A stretch of 64,000 nucleotides of DNA from a bacterium. Its GTDB lineage: Bacteria > Pseudomonadota > Gammaproteobacteria > Pseudomonadales > Moraxellaceae. The notes below the pieces were generated by a model. That model searched no databases, was not told where the DNA came from, and saw nothing but the letters and a program-made list of their open reading frames with translations. Within the stretch, counting starts at the first letter, position 1. Each line of letters starts with the position of its first letter. A program made the position numbers and the translations under genes. Positions 28,687-36,385 of this stretch are shown here, piece after piece. The stretch covers positions 42,339-106,338 of the forward strand of contig JAQSDB010000007.1 of assembly GCA_029945725.1 (NCBI GenBank), in the 5' to 3' direction.

Positions 28687-29190
28687 CTAAGTTGGAATCC
28701 AGTCAGACTCAATCACCTGTACCGCTATACCTTTATCCTCAAGCAATAGCGAAAATGGATTCACATGCTCCGCTCCGCAAACAAAAATAACAGGCCAAGT
28801 GTCAGACGAAATTAGCCGGCCATACCAATATAATTCACGAATTGCATGATTACGTCTTATTTCAGCTTGGCAAAGCTCATCGCTCAACCCTTGAAGAAAA
28901 CAATCAGAATTGATCAAGTTTATGTCTCTCACACCAAGCTCATCTCTTTTAGTAGAGTCTGGATCACAAAACTGGTGACTTATGCAAACATCAAAAGAAA
29001 CTTTCTGACACGAAGACTGGAAGCCCCGCCCCAATGCCTCAACACTCATTTCTTCAGCAATGCATTTAACATTTAACTTCGCGCAATAAGCAGATATAGC
29101 GAGAATAAACTTAAAGACACAATCACTCACTTCTCGCCCAGAATACCGCTGGAAACAATGTGAAGTACCAAAGACAAACACCTTTCTCAT
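28687..29190 (-). CDS. Cargo protein with two GxxH motifs (TraB/TIKI-like?), function unknown
   Basis: A 167-aa protein that I cannot assign firmly. It begins MRKVFVFGTSHCFQ and has GxxH motifs at 8-11 (GTSH) and 139-142 (GAEH), an EE pair at 46-47, a CDPDSTKRDELG block at 75-86 and an Arg-rich IRRNHAIREL at 111-120. Paired GxxH motifs with conserved Glu and Arg between them recall the TraB/PrgY/GumN (TIKI) fold, but the protein is shorter and has no signal peptide or membrane helix. It has ten Cys. Base composition is much AT-richer than the chromosome. It starts 12 bases after the exported-protein gene and is likely co-expressed. TIKI membership is an inference. Confidence 0.6.
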   Translation of the reverse strand: MRKVFVFGTSHCFQRYSGREVSDCVFKFILAISAYCAKLNVKCIAEEMSVEALGRGFQSSCQKVSFDVCISHQFCDPDSTKRDELGVRDINLINSDCFLQGLSDELCQAEIRRNHAIRELYWYGRLISSDTWPVIFVCGAEHVNPFSLLLEDKGIAVQVIESDWIPT

Positions 29191-29201
29191 TTCATAGAAA
29201 C

Positions 29202-29564
29202 TCAATAAGAACACCGGCTTATGCAAAGATTATATAAATATCCTTTAGCAGAACAATCAGACACACACTTGAAATCAGTCTGTGGAAATCGATGAGGAGC
29301 TTCCTGCATATTAGACTGAGAATTCTGAGCCGGACAGGAAACAGGCTGGGGCGGATAACCACACTTATCAGCATCATTTGACGCACTAAGACACTCCGAG
29401 TAAGCCTGTATTGCCTGGGTCTGAGCCCTCATTAAATTAACACAAGCATTATCAAGAGCGGCCTGAGCGCCACCAGCAGCTGCACTTCCAGCAAAAAATT
29501 GAGCCTGAGCAAAGGCAGAAGTAAGTAAAGCAATAACTAAAAATCCCCACCGGATACGGTCCAT
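29202..29564 (-). CDS. Exported 8-Cys protein, function unknown
   Basis: A 120-aa protein with a Sec signal peptide (MDRIRWGFLVIALLTSAFAQA) and strong GGAGGT 6 bases before the ATG at 29564. The mature part has an Ala/Gly-rich start, Cys 41, 58, 68 and 77, a Pro/Gln-rich middle, and a C-terminal twin CxxxC block: Cys 100/104 and 114/118 (KCVSDCSAKGYLYNLCISRC). Twin CxxxC hairpins are usually held by two disulfides, consistent with a periplasmic or secreted protein. I recall similar C-terminal blocks in hypothetical proteins of other gammaproteobacteria. It is the first gene of the element's transcript. Confidence 0.65.
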   Translation of the reverse strand: MDRIRWGFLVIALLTSAFAQAQFFAGSAAAGGAQAALDNACVNLMRAQTQAIQAYSECLSASNDADKCGYPPQPVSCPAQNSQSNMQEAPHRFPQTDFKCVSDCSAKGYLYNLCISRCSY

Positions 29565-29814
29565 TGAACACCTCCAAACAAAAGACAATAGTGCATGGGG
29601 ACACCCCAAACCCCGCGGGTGCTCGCGCGCCCGGCCCCTTCATTTCTGGGGCCATGCCCCAGACCCCGCAGGTTAGCAGCGCAAGAGGCGCCGTAGCAAT
29701 TTCGTAGCTACGCGGCACTTCCCGCACTGTATTTGCTGCTCTTTGTGGCTACGTTCAACACCAGCGCGCACCGCAAGGCGTTGATTTTAAAGGACGGATA
29801 AAAAGAGCCGCCCT
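29565..29814. other. Non-coding right end of the element, candidate origin or packaging region
   Basis: No gene is supported. Several palindromes are packed here: GGCCCC-N9-GGGGCC at 29633-29653, TGGGG-ACA-CCCCA near 29596, and GTAGC/GCTAC around 29700. Phage and plasmid origins for rolling-circle replication use such hairpins, and the Rep gene is in the same element, but no nick site can be named. Confidence 0.4.
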
Positions 29815-29864
29815 CTTTTAATCCGTTGGTCCCGCGTTCAAGTCGCGGACGGCCCACCAACATC
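29815..29864 (+). repeat. attR direct repeat (tRNA-Lys 3' fragment)
   Basis: Identical to 25983-26032 over 50 bases and continuing with one mismatch through the duplicated terminator. The tRNA 5' half is missing, so this is a fragment left by integration, not a gene. Confidence 0.93.
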
Positions 29865-29865
29865 A

Positions 29866-29896
29866 AAACGGCTTGCAGCGATGCAGGCCGTTTTTT
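29866..29896 (+). terminator. Duplicated tRNA-Lys terminator at attR
   Basis: The same 11-bp stem with GCGA loop as at 26034, here followed by T6. Confidence 0.8.
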
Positions 29897-29991
29897 ATGG
29901 GCGTCTTACGGGCGGCGCTCAGTGCTGCACCTTCAGCCGGTTATGAAAAAGACATCCCTCAAGCACTCGCCCAGCAGTTGGTCAGACACGA

Positions 29992-30582
29992 TCAGCTGCG
30001 TTCGTCTTGAGCATCTATTGTTAACCCGGTCCGACTGCTGATTTTATTGGCCACGCTCAATGCCTTTTCTCTGGTAAATGCACCGAATTCATTTTCACCG
30101 ACAAAAAGGTCGTATCCGTCCCGGCATCGTACGGCGATATGCCAGTTGGTTGCACGCAGATGCCTGCCGACAATGATGCCTTCGAAGTCCCCCGCTGATT
30201 TCTCCCACTCGACCAGTCCATACAGGTTCTTTTTATAAAATCTGATGGTCTTGCTGTTTCCGTTTGCAGTCAGCCATTGATTCGCTGTCTTGCTGTAAAG
30301 ACTCGAATAAAGCAAAAGCAGGCCAAACAGCCCAAGGGCAGCCAAAAGAAAGTGTGAAGCGTGAGTTGAAACATAAAGAATGCAGGCCAGCACCACCAAA
30401 CCCATGCCGGGAATAAGTGTCAGCAAAGCCCAGCGGGTACCATTGAAACGGAAGGTCACGCTTTCTGGCGTTTCTTCCGCAAGCACCATGATTGGAGGAT
30501 TTTCTCTCAATGCAGCCTCTGGAATTGTTAATGGAATGACACGTACGACGCCTTGCAGTTCGGTTTTCAGCTGCCGGCGCAT
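29992..30582 (-). CDS. Two-helix membrane protein of unknown function
   Basis: A 196-aa protein with two adjacent hydrophobic helices (about 52-72 and 78-98: LLTLIPGMGLVVLACILYV and FLLAALGLFGLLLLYSSLY), and a cytoplasmic C-terminal half with beta-rich character (KTIRFYKKNLYGLVEWEKSAGDFEGI). I do not recognise a family. It is the first host gene beyond the right att site. The start at 30582 lacks a good ribosome site; ATG at 30489 (MVLAEETPES) is an alternative. Confidence 0.55.
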   Translation of the reverse strand: MRRQLKTELQGVVRVIPLTIPEAALRENPPIMVLAEETPESVTFRFNGTRWALLTLIPGMGLVVLACILYVSTHASHFLLAALGLFGLLLLYSSLYSKTANQWLTANGNSKTIRFYKKNLYGLVEWEKSAGDFEGIIVGRHLRATNWHIAVRCRDGYDLFVGENEFGAFTREKALSVANKISSRTGLTIDAQDERS

Positions 30583-30659
30583 CGGCTTCAGGCAAGAAAA
30601 AAAATCACTGGCAATCCCGACATCCAGAAATCGGACAGCAACAAGATCAACGACACCAA

Positions 30660-31079
30660 TTACACTGACCAGTACTCGCGTGCGCCCTCGGGCAAGGTGG
30701 ACAGCAGCTGGTCAAAATCGCCCTCGTTGACATTGCGCCGGAGCGCAACGGCCACATCATGAATGGCAGTGTCCGGTGAAAAATTGTGTGCCGCCCGCAG
30801 CGCCTTGACTTCTTTTGTCATGCTGGCGATGTCGCCAAAGTCGCGCTGTGGCTCATCGGCATCCCAGTCGGCAACGAACAGCGCACGCAGCACGGGCGGG
30901 AGTGCATTGGCGAAGCGCAGGGCATCCCGGATGCTCAGGCGGCGGCGAAAGGTGTGAAGCACACCGACGACCATGTTGTAAGCCATGTGCGTGGTGACCA
31001 GGCCCGATACCTCGCAGGCATCGAGCATGAATTTCTCGAATTGCTGGGAGGCGCGCTGGTATTCAGATGGCACGGGCAT
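30660..31079 (-). CDS. DUF2267-like small protein
   Basis: A 139-aa soluble protein. It resembles DUF2267 proteins: about 100 residues of helices with VVGVLHTFRRRLSIRDALRFANALPPVLRALFVADWD, the segment that gives the family its look. The start at 31079 (MPVPSEYQRA) has AGGAGA upstream; the longer frame to 31106 does not. It shares direction with the next two small genes and may be part of a stress group. Function is unknown. Confidence 0.72.
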   Translation of the reverse strand: MPVPSEYQRASQQFEKFMLDACEVSGLVTTHMAYNMVVGVLHTFRRRLSIRDALRFANALPPVLRALFVADWDADEPQRDFGDIASMTKEVKALRAAHNFSPDTAIHDVAVALRRNVNEGDFDQLLSTLPEGAREYWSV

Positions 31080-31167
31080 GCATTGGTCTCCTGCGGTGTG
31101 ACGCATGGCGCGGAACGCAGCCCCTCGGGGCCGCGCGCCTGCAACAAAGTATCGGGCGGTACGCTCA

Positions 31168-31614
31168 TTACTGCTGGATTTCAGGCTCCACCAGCAGGGT
31201 GAGCAAGGCCAGAGACTCTTGCCAGCCGAGATAGCACATTTCCACGGGAATCACCTCGGGAATGCCTTCCTGCACGATGCTGAGTTCGGTGCCACAGGCA
31301 ACCGCCTTCAGCGAAACCGTGACCTGTATGACGCCAGGAAGATCGGGATCATCGAATATGTCGGTGTAACGCAGACGCTCGTTGGGAACGAGTTCAAGGT
31401 ATTCGCCGCCAAAGGAACTGCTCTGCCGAGTCGTGAAATTGGTGAATGACATTTTGAACGTGCCACCCACCTTTGGCTCCATGTGATGAATCGTCGCCGT
31501 AAAGCCATGCGGGGGAATCCACTTTGCCATGGCTTCCGGCGTAATGAAGGCGCGGTAAACCCGCTCTGGTGGAGCCCGCAGTACCCTGTGCAAACGAACC
31601 GTATTGCCTGCCAT
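31168..31614 (-). CDS. SRPBCC/AHSA1-family protein
   Basis: A 148-aa START-like fold: VRLHRVLRAPPERVYRAFITPEAMAKWIPPHGF at the N-terminus is the classic Aha1-C opening, followed by GGTFKMSF, GEYLELVPNERLRYTD and the closing helix GWQESLALLTLLVEPE. Such proteins bind hydrophobic ligands in a central cavity; members act as polyketide cyclases or are of unknown role. GGAGG is 8 bases before the start. It may be co-transcribed with the DUF2267-like gene downstream. Confidence 0.82.
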   Translation of the reverse strand: MAGNTVRLHRVLRAPPERVYRAFITPEAMAKWIPPHGFTATIHHMEPKVGGTFKMSFTNFTTRQSSSFGGEYLELVPNERLRYTDIFDDPDLPGVIQVTVSLKAVACGTELSIVQEGIPEVIPVEMCYLGWQESLALLTLLVEPEIQQ

Positions 31615-31686
31615 GACGCTTCCCTCCTTTCCACTGAAATTGATGACACGTTAAAACGCGATGCGGAGCGGCGGCATGACGGGTCG

Positions 31687-32109
31687 TCATGCCTGCAGCG
31701 ACTGTTTGGTGGAATGCACGCTGATACCCCGTGCCTTTGCCGCAAGGAGCGGCGCAAAAAGCATGAACAGCATTCCGAAAACCATGAGCCGCCCCTCGAA
31801 AACATTGTAGTCCTGCAATATCCGGCTCAAGGGATAGCCAAACGCATACCCCAGACTCACCTCGAATGCAGCCATCAACACCATCCAGAACAGCCCGAGC
31901 CTGAGCAGTTCCGGAAGGGTTCTCGCGCCCACCCAGCGAATGGCAAGCAGCGCTATGGCGAAGATGATGACGCACCCGGTCAAAATGCCAAGCTGGTGCG
32001 CGCGCAGGTCGCCGATCACCGGCAACAGGAAAATCCTGCGCAGGATTCCGTGCACCGACTCGGCAAGCGCAATAGCCAGCCAGGCTAGAAAAGCTCGTCG
32101 CCAGCTCAT
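31687..32109 (-). CDS. Four-helix membrane protein of unknown function
   Basis: A 140-aa inner-membrane protein with four hydrophobic helices (AFLAWLAIALAESVHGI, QLGILTGCVIIFAIALLAI, LRLGLFWMVLMAAFEVSLGY and VFGMLFMLFAPLLAA). Conserved-looking charged and aromatic residues are in SVHGILRRIFLLPVIGD and EVSLGYAFG. I recall similar proteins in proteobacteria but no function. A strong CGAGGAGG lies before the ATG. Confidence 0.7.
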   Translation of the reverse strand: MSWRRAFLAWLAIALAESVHGILRRIFLLPVIGDLRAHQLGILTGCVIIFAIALLAIRWVGARTLPELLRLGLFWMVLMAAFEVSLGYAFGYPLSRILQDYNVFEGRLMVFGMLFMLFAPLLAAKARGISVHSTKQSLQA

Positions 32110-32201
32110 CAGAACCTCCTCGTTTCGCTGACCATTACGCGCAGACCAACAGGCCGCTTGTTCATCAATATACAGTTTTCAGGCTGGCCAACCATTGGCA
32201 G

Positions 32202-32272
32202 GTTGGGCTGACGCAGGAAGCCCAACGGACAGCGCCATTTGCAGAGACCGGTGTTGGGCTTTACAGCCCAAC
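32202..32272. repeat. Two TTGGGCT palindromes
   Basis: GTTGGGCT-N8-AAGCCCAAC (32202-32226) and GTTGGGCT-TTAC-AGCCCAAC (32253-32272). The same core recurs at 34948-35039, marking a dispersed palindromic repeat family. Confidence 0.75.
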
Positions 32273-32285
32273 CTACGACCATGGC

Positions 32286-33170
32286 TCAGCCGCGCTTCAG
32301 CGCGCGATAGGCGCTCGGGGCCATGCCGATGATCTGGCGGAACTGCCGGGAAAAATACGGTGCGTCGCTGTAGCCCAGTGCCTGTGCAATGTCCGCCACG
32401 CTTTCTTCACCGGCATCGAGCCGCTCGCAGGCGCGCGTCATGCGCAGGTGCAGGAAATGCTGCAGCGGTGCCTGCCCGGTGAGGCGCTTGAAGGTTTTGG
32501 CGAAATGGAATTTTTCCATGCCGGCTTCGGCGGCAAGGCGATCAAGACTCGGCACCTCGGTGAGGTGCATCAGCATGAACTGCTGCAGGGCATTCACGTC
32601 GAGACGGCTGCGCGGGCCGCTGCCATGGCGCGCCAGCCAGGCCATGTGCACCAGCAACTGGCGCAGGCGCGCGGCGGCCAGCTGCAGGGCCAGTGCTTCA
32701 AACCCTGGTGCGCGCATTTCCAGCAGGCCGCGCCAGTCGGCCAGCAGGGCCGGCGGCATGCCCGGCATCAGCACCGCCCACGCCTGCCCGTTGAGCAGGG
32801 GCGACAGGAACTCGTGCACACTCGCGCCGCTCGCATGCACCCAGTACAGCGACCACGGCGCGCGGGCATCGGCGCTGTAACGATGAGCGACACCGGCCGG
32901 CAGCACCGCCAGCATGCCGGGGCGCAGCGCCATGCTGCTCTCCCCCACCTGCAGGCTGGCCTCGCCCTGCACGCAATAGAGCAGAAGATGATCTTCGTGC
33001 TCGGCACGACTACGCTGCATGACGTGGCCGGCCGCGGCCTCGTAATAGCCCATGGCCTCGGGGTAACAGTCATGGCTGCGCGGATCGGCTGCCAGCAGGG
33101 CCAGCGCGAAAGGCGGAATGATGTAGCGCGAGCTGCCGGCCGCCAGCGGCCAGGCGGAAACGATGGGCAT
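32286..33170 (-). CDS. mmsR: AraC-family regulator, probable MmsR
   Basis: A 294-aa activator. An N-terminal cupin (about 30-120: VQGEASLQVGESSMALRPGM then AVLPAGVAHRYS) precedes two C-terminal HTH units (about 190-290: LDRLAAEAGMEKFHFAKTFKRLTG and VADIAQALGYSDAPYFSRQF). It is divergent from mmsA, the same arrangement as mmsR-mmsAB in Pseudomonas aeruginosa, where MmsR activates valine catabolism genes. The inducer would be a valine-pathway intermediate. GGAG precedes the start. Confidence 0.83.
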   Translation of the reverse strand: MPIVSAWPLAAGSSRYIIPPFALALLAADPRSHDCYPEAMGYYEAAAGHVMQRSRAEHEDHLLLYCVQGEASLQVGESSMALRPGMLAVLPAGVAHRYSADARAPWSLYWVHASGASVHEFLSPLLNGQAWAVLMPGMPPALLADWRGLLEMRAPGFEALALQLAAARLRQLLVHMAWLARHGSGPRSRLDVNALQQFMLMHLTEVPSLDRLAAEAGMEKFHFAKTFKRLTGQAPLQHFLHLRMTRACERLDAGEESVADIAQALGYSDAPYFSRQFRQIIGMAPSAYRALKRG

Positions 33171-33296
33171 GAGCCGGCTCCGGAAATTAACACCAAGATC
33201 ATCCCTACCAATGCCAAGATATGCAATTTATATGGCTGCAATGCAGTGCTACAAAGACAACATCATCCAAGAATGTGCGGATACTCAATAGTGTCA

Positions 33297-33325
33297 TTCC
33301 CGCCCCCGCCTTCGCGGGGGTGACA
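33297..33325. repeat. Dispersed palindrome in the mmsR-mmsA intergenic region
   Basis: GTCATTCCCGCCCCCGC with loop CTTC and GCGGGGGTGAC. It resembles the GTCATTCCCGC repeats common between proteobacterial genes. It lies 60 bases before the mmsA start, where promoter elements would be expected. Confidence 0.6.
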
Positions 33326-33379
33326 GATGACTTGGGTTGCCACGCCTCATAAGCCATACACGGACATCGGAGACACATC

Positions 33380-34879
33380 ATGAGCATTCGCCAGATCCCC
33401 CTGCTGCTGGAAGGCAGCTTCCAGGAAAGTGCCAGCAGCGAACGCCTGCCCGTGCGTAATCCCGCCAACCAGGAAGTGCTGGCCGAAGTGCCCTTTGCTA
33501 CACATGGCGAAGTGAACCGCGCCGTGGCCGCCGCAAAAGAAGCATTCAAGAGCTGGCGCGAAGTGCCGCCACCGGCACGGGCACGCATCATGCTCAGCTA
33601 CCAGCACTTGCTGAAAGCGCATCACGACGAAATCGCGGAAATCCTGGCCAAGGAAACCGGCAAGACCTTTGCCGATGCCAGGGGCGATGTCTGGCGCGGC
33701 ATCGAAGTGGTGGAGCATGCCTGCAATATTTCTTCGCTGCTGATGGGCGAGACGGTGGAAAACGTTGCCAACGGCATCGACACCTATTCGATGATCCAGC
33801 CGCTCGGCGTCTGTGTCGGCATCACGCCCTTCAATTTTCCGGCGATGATTCCGCTGTGGATGTTTCCGCTCGCCATCGCCTGCGGCAACACCTTTGTGCT
33901 GAAGCCCTCCGAACAGGACCCGATGACGCCGACGCGTCTGGCCGAACTTTTCCTCGAAGCCGGCGCACCGAAAAACGTGCTGCAGGTGGTGCATGGCGGC
34001 CGCGACCAGGTCGACCAGCTGCTCGCGCATCCTGATGTGCACGCCATTTCTTTTGTTGGCTCCGCGCCGGTGGCCGAACACATCTACCGCACCGGAACGC
34101 ACAACCTGAAACGCGTGCAGTGTTTTGCCGGCGCCAAGAACCACATGGTGGTGATGCCGGATGCGCAGCCGCAACAGGTCATCAACAACCTGATCGGTGC
34201 TTCCTGCGGTGCTGCCGGCCAGCGCTGCATGGCCATTTCGGTTGCACTGCTGGTGGGCGAATCGAAAAACCTGGTTCCGCAGCTGGCTGAAGCCTTCAAG
34301 GTCATGCGCCCCGGCGTGTGGAACGACAGCAGCGCCGCTTACGGTCCGGTGATTTCGCCAAAAGCCCGGCAGCGCATTCTCGATCTGGTACAGATCGGCA
34401 AGGACGAAGGCGCCACCTGCGTTTTCGATGGCAGCCAGGTGACCGTGCCGGATCATGAAACCGGCAACTGGGTGGGCCCGGTGCTTTTCTCCGGCGTGAA
34501 GGCCGACATGCAGATCTACCGCGAAGAAATTTTCGGCCCGGTACTGCTGTGCATGGAAGTCGACACACTGGAAGACGCCATCGCCCTGATGAATGCCAAC
34601 CCCTTCGGCAACGGCTGCTCCATTTTCACCGCCAGTGGCGCTGCGGCACGCAAGTTCCAGCACGAGATTGAAGTCGGCCAGGTCGGCATCAACGTTGCCA
34701 TTCCGGTGCCGCTGCCCTTCTTCTCCTTTACCGGCTGGAAGAAATCCTTCCTCGGCGACCTGCATGCCTACGGCAAACAGGGGGTGCGTTTCTACACCGA
34801 AACCAAAACCATCACCTCGCGCTGGTTTGATGAAGACATTGCCCATGCCGCACCGAACATGACCATTTCCCTGAAATAA
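33380..34879 (+). CDS. mmsA: CoA-acylating methylmalonate-semialdehyde dehydrogenase
   Basis: A 499-aa cytoplasmic NAD+ enzyme that converts methylmalonate semialdehyde to propionyl-CoA with loss of CO2, the last step of valine breakdown. It has the aldehyde dehydrogenase fold with [17 protein letters not shown]-contact LKPSEQDP and catalytic Cys 283 in [11 protein letters not shown]. The GQRCMA segment and length fit MMSDH rather than other family members. It heads the group with the acyl-CoA dehydrogenase and mmsB, divergent from mmsR. Confidence 0.93.
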   Translation: MSIRQIPLLLEGSFQESASSERLPVRNPANQEVLAEVPFATHGEVNRAVAAAKEAFKSWREVPPPARARIMLSYQHLLKAHHDEIAEILAKETGKTFADARGDVWRGIEVVEHACNISSLLMGETVENVANGIDTYSMIQPLGVCVGITPFNFPAMIPLWMFPLAIACGNTFVLKPSEQDPMTPTRLAELFLEAGAPKNVLQVVHGGRDQVDQLLAHPDVHAISFVGSAPVAEHIYRTGTHNLKRVQCFAGAKNHMVVMPDAQPQQVINNLIGASCGAAGQRCMAISVALLVGESKNLVPQLAEAFKVMRPGVWNDSSAAYGPVISPKARQRILDLVQIGKDEGATCVFDGSQVTVPDHETGNWVGPVLFSGVKADMQIYREEIFGPVLLCMEVDTLEDAIALMNANPFGNGCSIFTASGAAARKFQHEIEVGQVGINVAIPVPLPFFSFTGWKKSFLGDLHAYGKQGVRFYTETKTITSRWFDEDIAHAAPNMTISLK

Positions 34880-34889
34880 AAACTCATCT

Positions 34890-35039
34890 TCCCCCCTCGC
34901 CCCTTTCAGGGGAGAGGGTTGGGGTGAGGGGTAAAGTTTTTCCGCAGCTTGGGCTGAGCACAGCGAAGCCCAACAGCCGCAGCAAATTAATCGCGTTGGG
35001 TGGGTGAATAACGTTGGGCTTCGTTACACTCAGCCCAAC
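34890..35039. repeat. Intergenic repeat cluster between mmsA and the acyl-CoA dehydrogenase
   Basis: A CCCTCGCCCC/GGGGAGAGGG hairpin (about 34896-34918) is followed by an inverted pair with 26-base arms: TTGGGCTGAG...AAGCCCAAC at 34949-34974 and GTTGGGCTTCG...CAGCCCAA at 35013-35038, with four mismatches. It is a BIME-like arrangement of the repeat seen at 32202. Confidence 0.78.
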
Positions 35040-35062
35040 CTGCAAGGCCCTGAAATAAACCC

Positions 35063-35123
35063 GCAGGAGCGGCTTTAGCCGCGAATTGCCTGAAATAAGT
35101 TTCGCGGCTAAAGCCGCTCCTGC
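35063..35123. repeat. REP/BIME palindrome
   Basis: Two perfect 23-base arms, GCAGGAGCGGCTTTAGCCGC plus GAA and its complement, flank a 15-base spacer. It ends 15 bases before the acyl-CoA dehydrogenase ATG. The core is the REP unit typical of Pseudomonas genomes. A degenerate copy is at 36292. Confidence 0.9.
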
Positions 35124-35138
35124 AAAACAGGTAGCACC

Positions 35139-36287
35139 ATGAATTTCGATCTGACTGAAGACCAGCAAGCCTTTGTGCAAACCGCGCGCGAATTTGCCAG
35201 CCACGAACTGGCTCCGCATACGGCACGCTGGGATGCTGAACACCATTTCCCGCTCGACGTCATCCGGCGCGCGGCCGCACTCGGTTTCTGCAGCATTTAT
35301 TCAAATACGGACTGCGGCGGCCTCGGGCTTTCCCGTCTGGAGGCGGCGCTGATTTTCGAACAGCTCTCGCAGGGCTGCACCGTCACCACCGCCTATCTCA
35401 CCATCCACAACATGGCGACCTGGATGGTGACGGGCTTTGGCGATGCGGCACTGAAAGCCGAGTTCGGTGAAAAACTCACCAGCGGCGAATGGCTGGCGAG
35501 TTACTGCCTGACCGAAGCCGGTGCCGGCAGCGATGCCGCCTCGCTGAAAACGCGGGCAGTGCGCGAAGGTGACGATTATGTGCTGAACGGCAGCAAGGCC
35601 TTTATTTCCGGTGCCGGCGCCACCGATGTGCTGGTGGTCATGGCACGCACCGCCGACAACGGTGCCAAAGGCATTTCCGCGTTTGTCGTGCCGGCCGGCA
35701 CACCCGGCGTGAGCTTTGGCAAGAACGAGGAAAAAATGGGCTGGAATGCGCAGCCCACACGCAGCATCAGCTTCGAGAATGCCCGCATTCCGGCGCGCTA
35801 CCGCATCGGCCAGGAAGGCGAAGGCTTTACCTTTGCCATGAAAGGCCTTGATGGCGGGCGCCTGAATATTGCGTCCTGCTCGCTGGGCACAGCACAGGCG
35901 GCCTTGCGTGCCGCGCACCGCTATCTGCAGGAACGGCAGCAGTTCGGCAGAAAACTGGCCGAGTTCCAGGCCCTGCAGTTCCGTCTCGCCGACATGGCCA
36001 CCGAGCTGCAAGCGGCCCGCCTGATGGTGTATCACGCCGCCAGCCGCCTTGATGCAGGCGATGCGGACGCCACCCTGCACTGCGCCATGGCCAAGCGTTT
36101 TGCCACTGATGCCTGTTTTGCCGTGTGCAATGAGGCGCTGCAGCTGCATGGCGGCTATGGTTATCTGCGTGACTTCCCGCTGGAGCGCATGGTACGGGAT
36201 ACGCGTGTGCACCAGATCCTGGAAGGCACCAACGAAATCATGCGCCTGATCGCCGCGCGCAAGCTGCTGGAAAAAGACAGCCTTTAA
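35139..36287 (+). CDS. Acyl-CoA dehydrogenase, probable isobutyryl-CoA dehydrogenase
   Basis: A 382-aa FAD enzyme. Signature segments are YCLTEAGAGSDAASLKT near 125, the FAD-binding RQQFGRKLAEFQALQFRLADM near 268, and a C-terminal QLHGGYGYLRDFPLERMVRD...ILEGTNEIMRL containing the usual catalytic Glu region. Between mmsA and mmsB it most likely oxidises isobutyryl-CoA to methacrylyl-CoA in the valine pathway. Substrate is inferred from context. The enoyl-CoA hydratase and 3-hydroxyisobutyryl-CoA hydrolase steps are missing from this cluster. Confidence 0.87.
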   Translation: MNFDLTEDQQAFVQTAREFASHELAPHTARWDAEHHFPLDVIRRAAALGFCSIYSNTDCGGLGLSRLEAALIFEQLSQGCTVTTAYLTIHNMATWMVTGFGDAALKAEFGEKLTSGEWLASYCLTEAGAGSDAASLKTRAVREGDDYVLNGSKAFISGAGATDVLVVMARTADNGAKGISAFVVPAGTPGVSFGKNEEKMGWNAQPTRSISFENARIPARYRIGQEGEGFTFAMKGLDGGRLNIASCSLGTAQAALRAAHRYLQERQQFGRKLAEFQALQFRLADMATELQAARLMVYHAASRLDAGDADATLHCAMAKRFATDACFAVCNEALQLHGGYGYLRDFPLERMVRDTRVHQILEGTNEIMRLIAARKLLEKDSL

Positions 36288-36291
36288 TCGT

Positions 36292-36358
36292 GCCGGAGCA
36301 GCTTCAGCCGCGAACATTCCTGCCGATAGGTATGATTCGCGGCCAAAGCCGCTCCTGC
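36292..36358. repeat. Degenerate REP/BIME copy
   Basis: Imperfect arms (GCCGGAGCAGCTTCAGCCGC and TTCGCGGCCAAAGCCGCTCC) flank 22 bases between the acyl-CoA dehydrogenase stop and mmsB. Confidence 0.82.
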
Positions 36359-36385
36359 AGAAAAAGAACAAGGAGAACAAAAAAG

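Larger units (their letters stand above)
26033..29864 (-). mobile_element. 3.8-kb tRNA-Lys integrative element, inovirus-satellite-like
   Basis: The element is bounded by the 50-bp att repeats. It carries five genes, all on the minus strand: two cargo genes (exported 8-Cys protein and GxxH protein), replication initiator, excisionase-like HTH and tyrosine integrase. The initiator belongs to the filamentous-phage/plasmid Rep_trans type, but coat, Zot/pI and pIII-like genes are absent. It is therefore best read as a satellite, a phage-plasmid-like element or a degraded inovirus. The cargo genes are clearly AT-richer than the flanking chromosome. Confidence 0.85.

Noticed and set aside
29815..29864. 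Second tRNA-Lys gene
   Set aside because: Only the 3' 45 bases plus flank are present; the acceptor 5' strand, D arm and half of the anticodon stem are missing. It is the att fragment.
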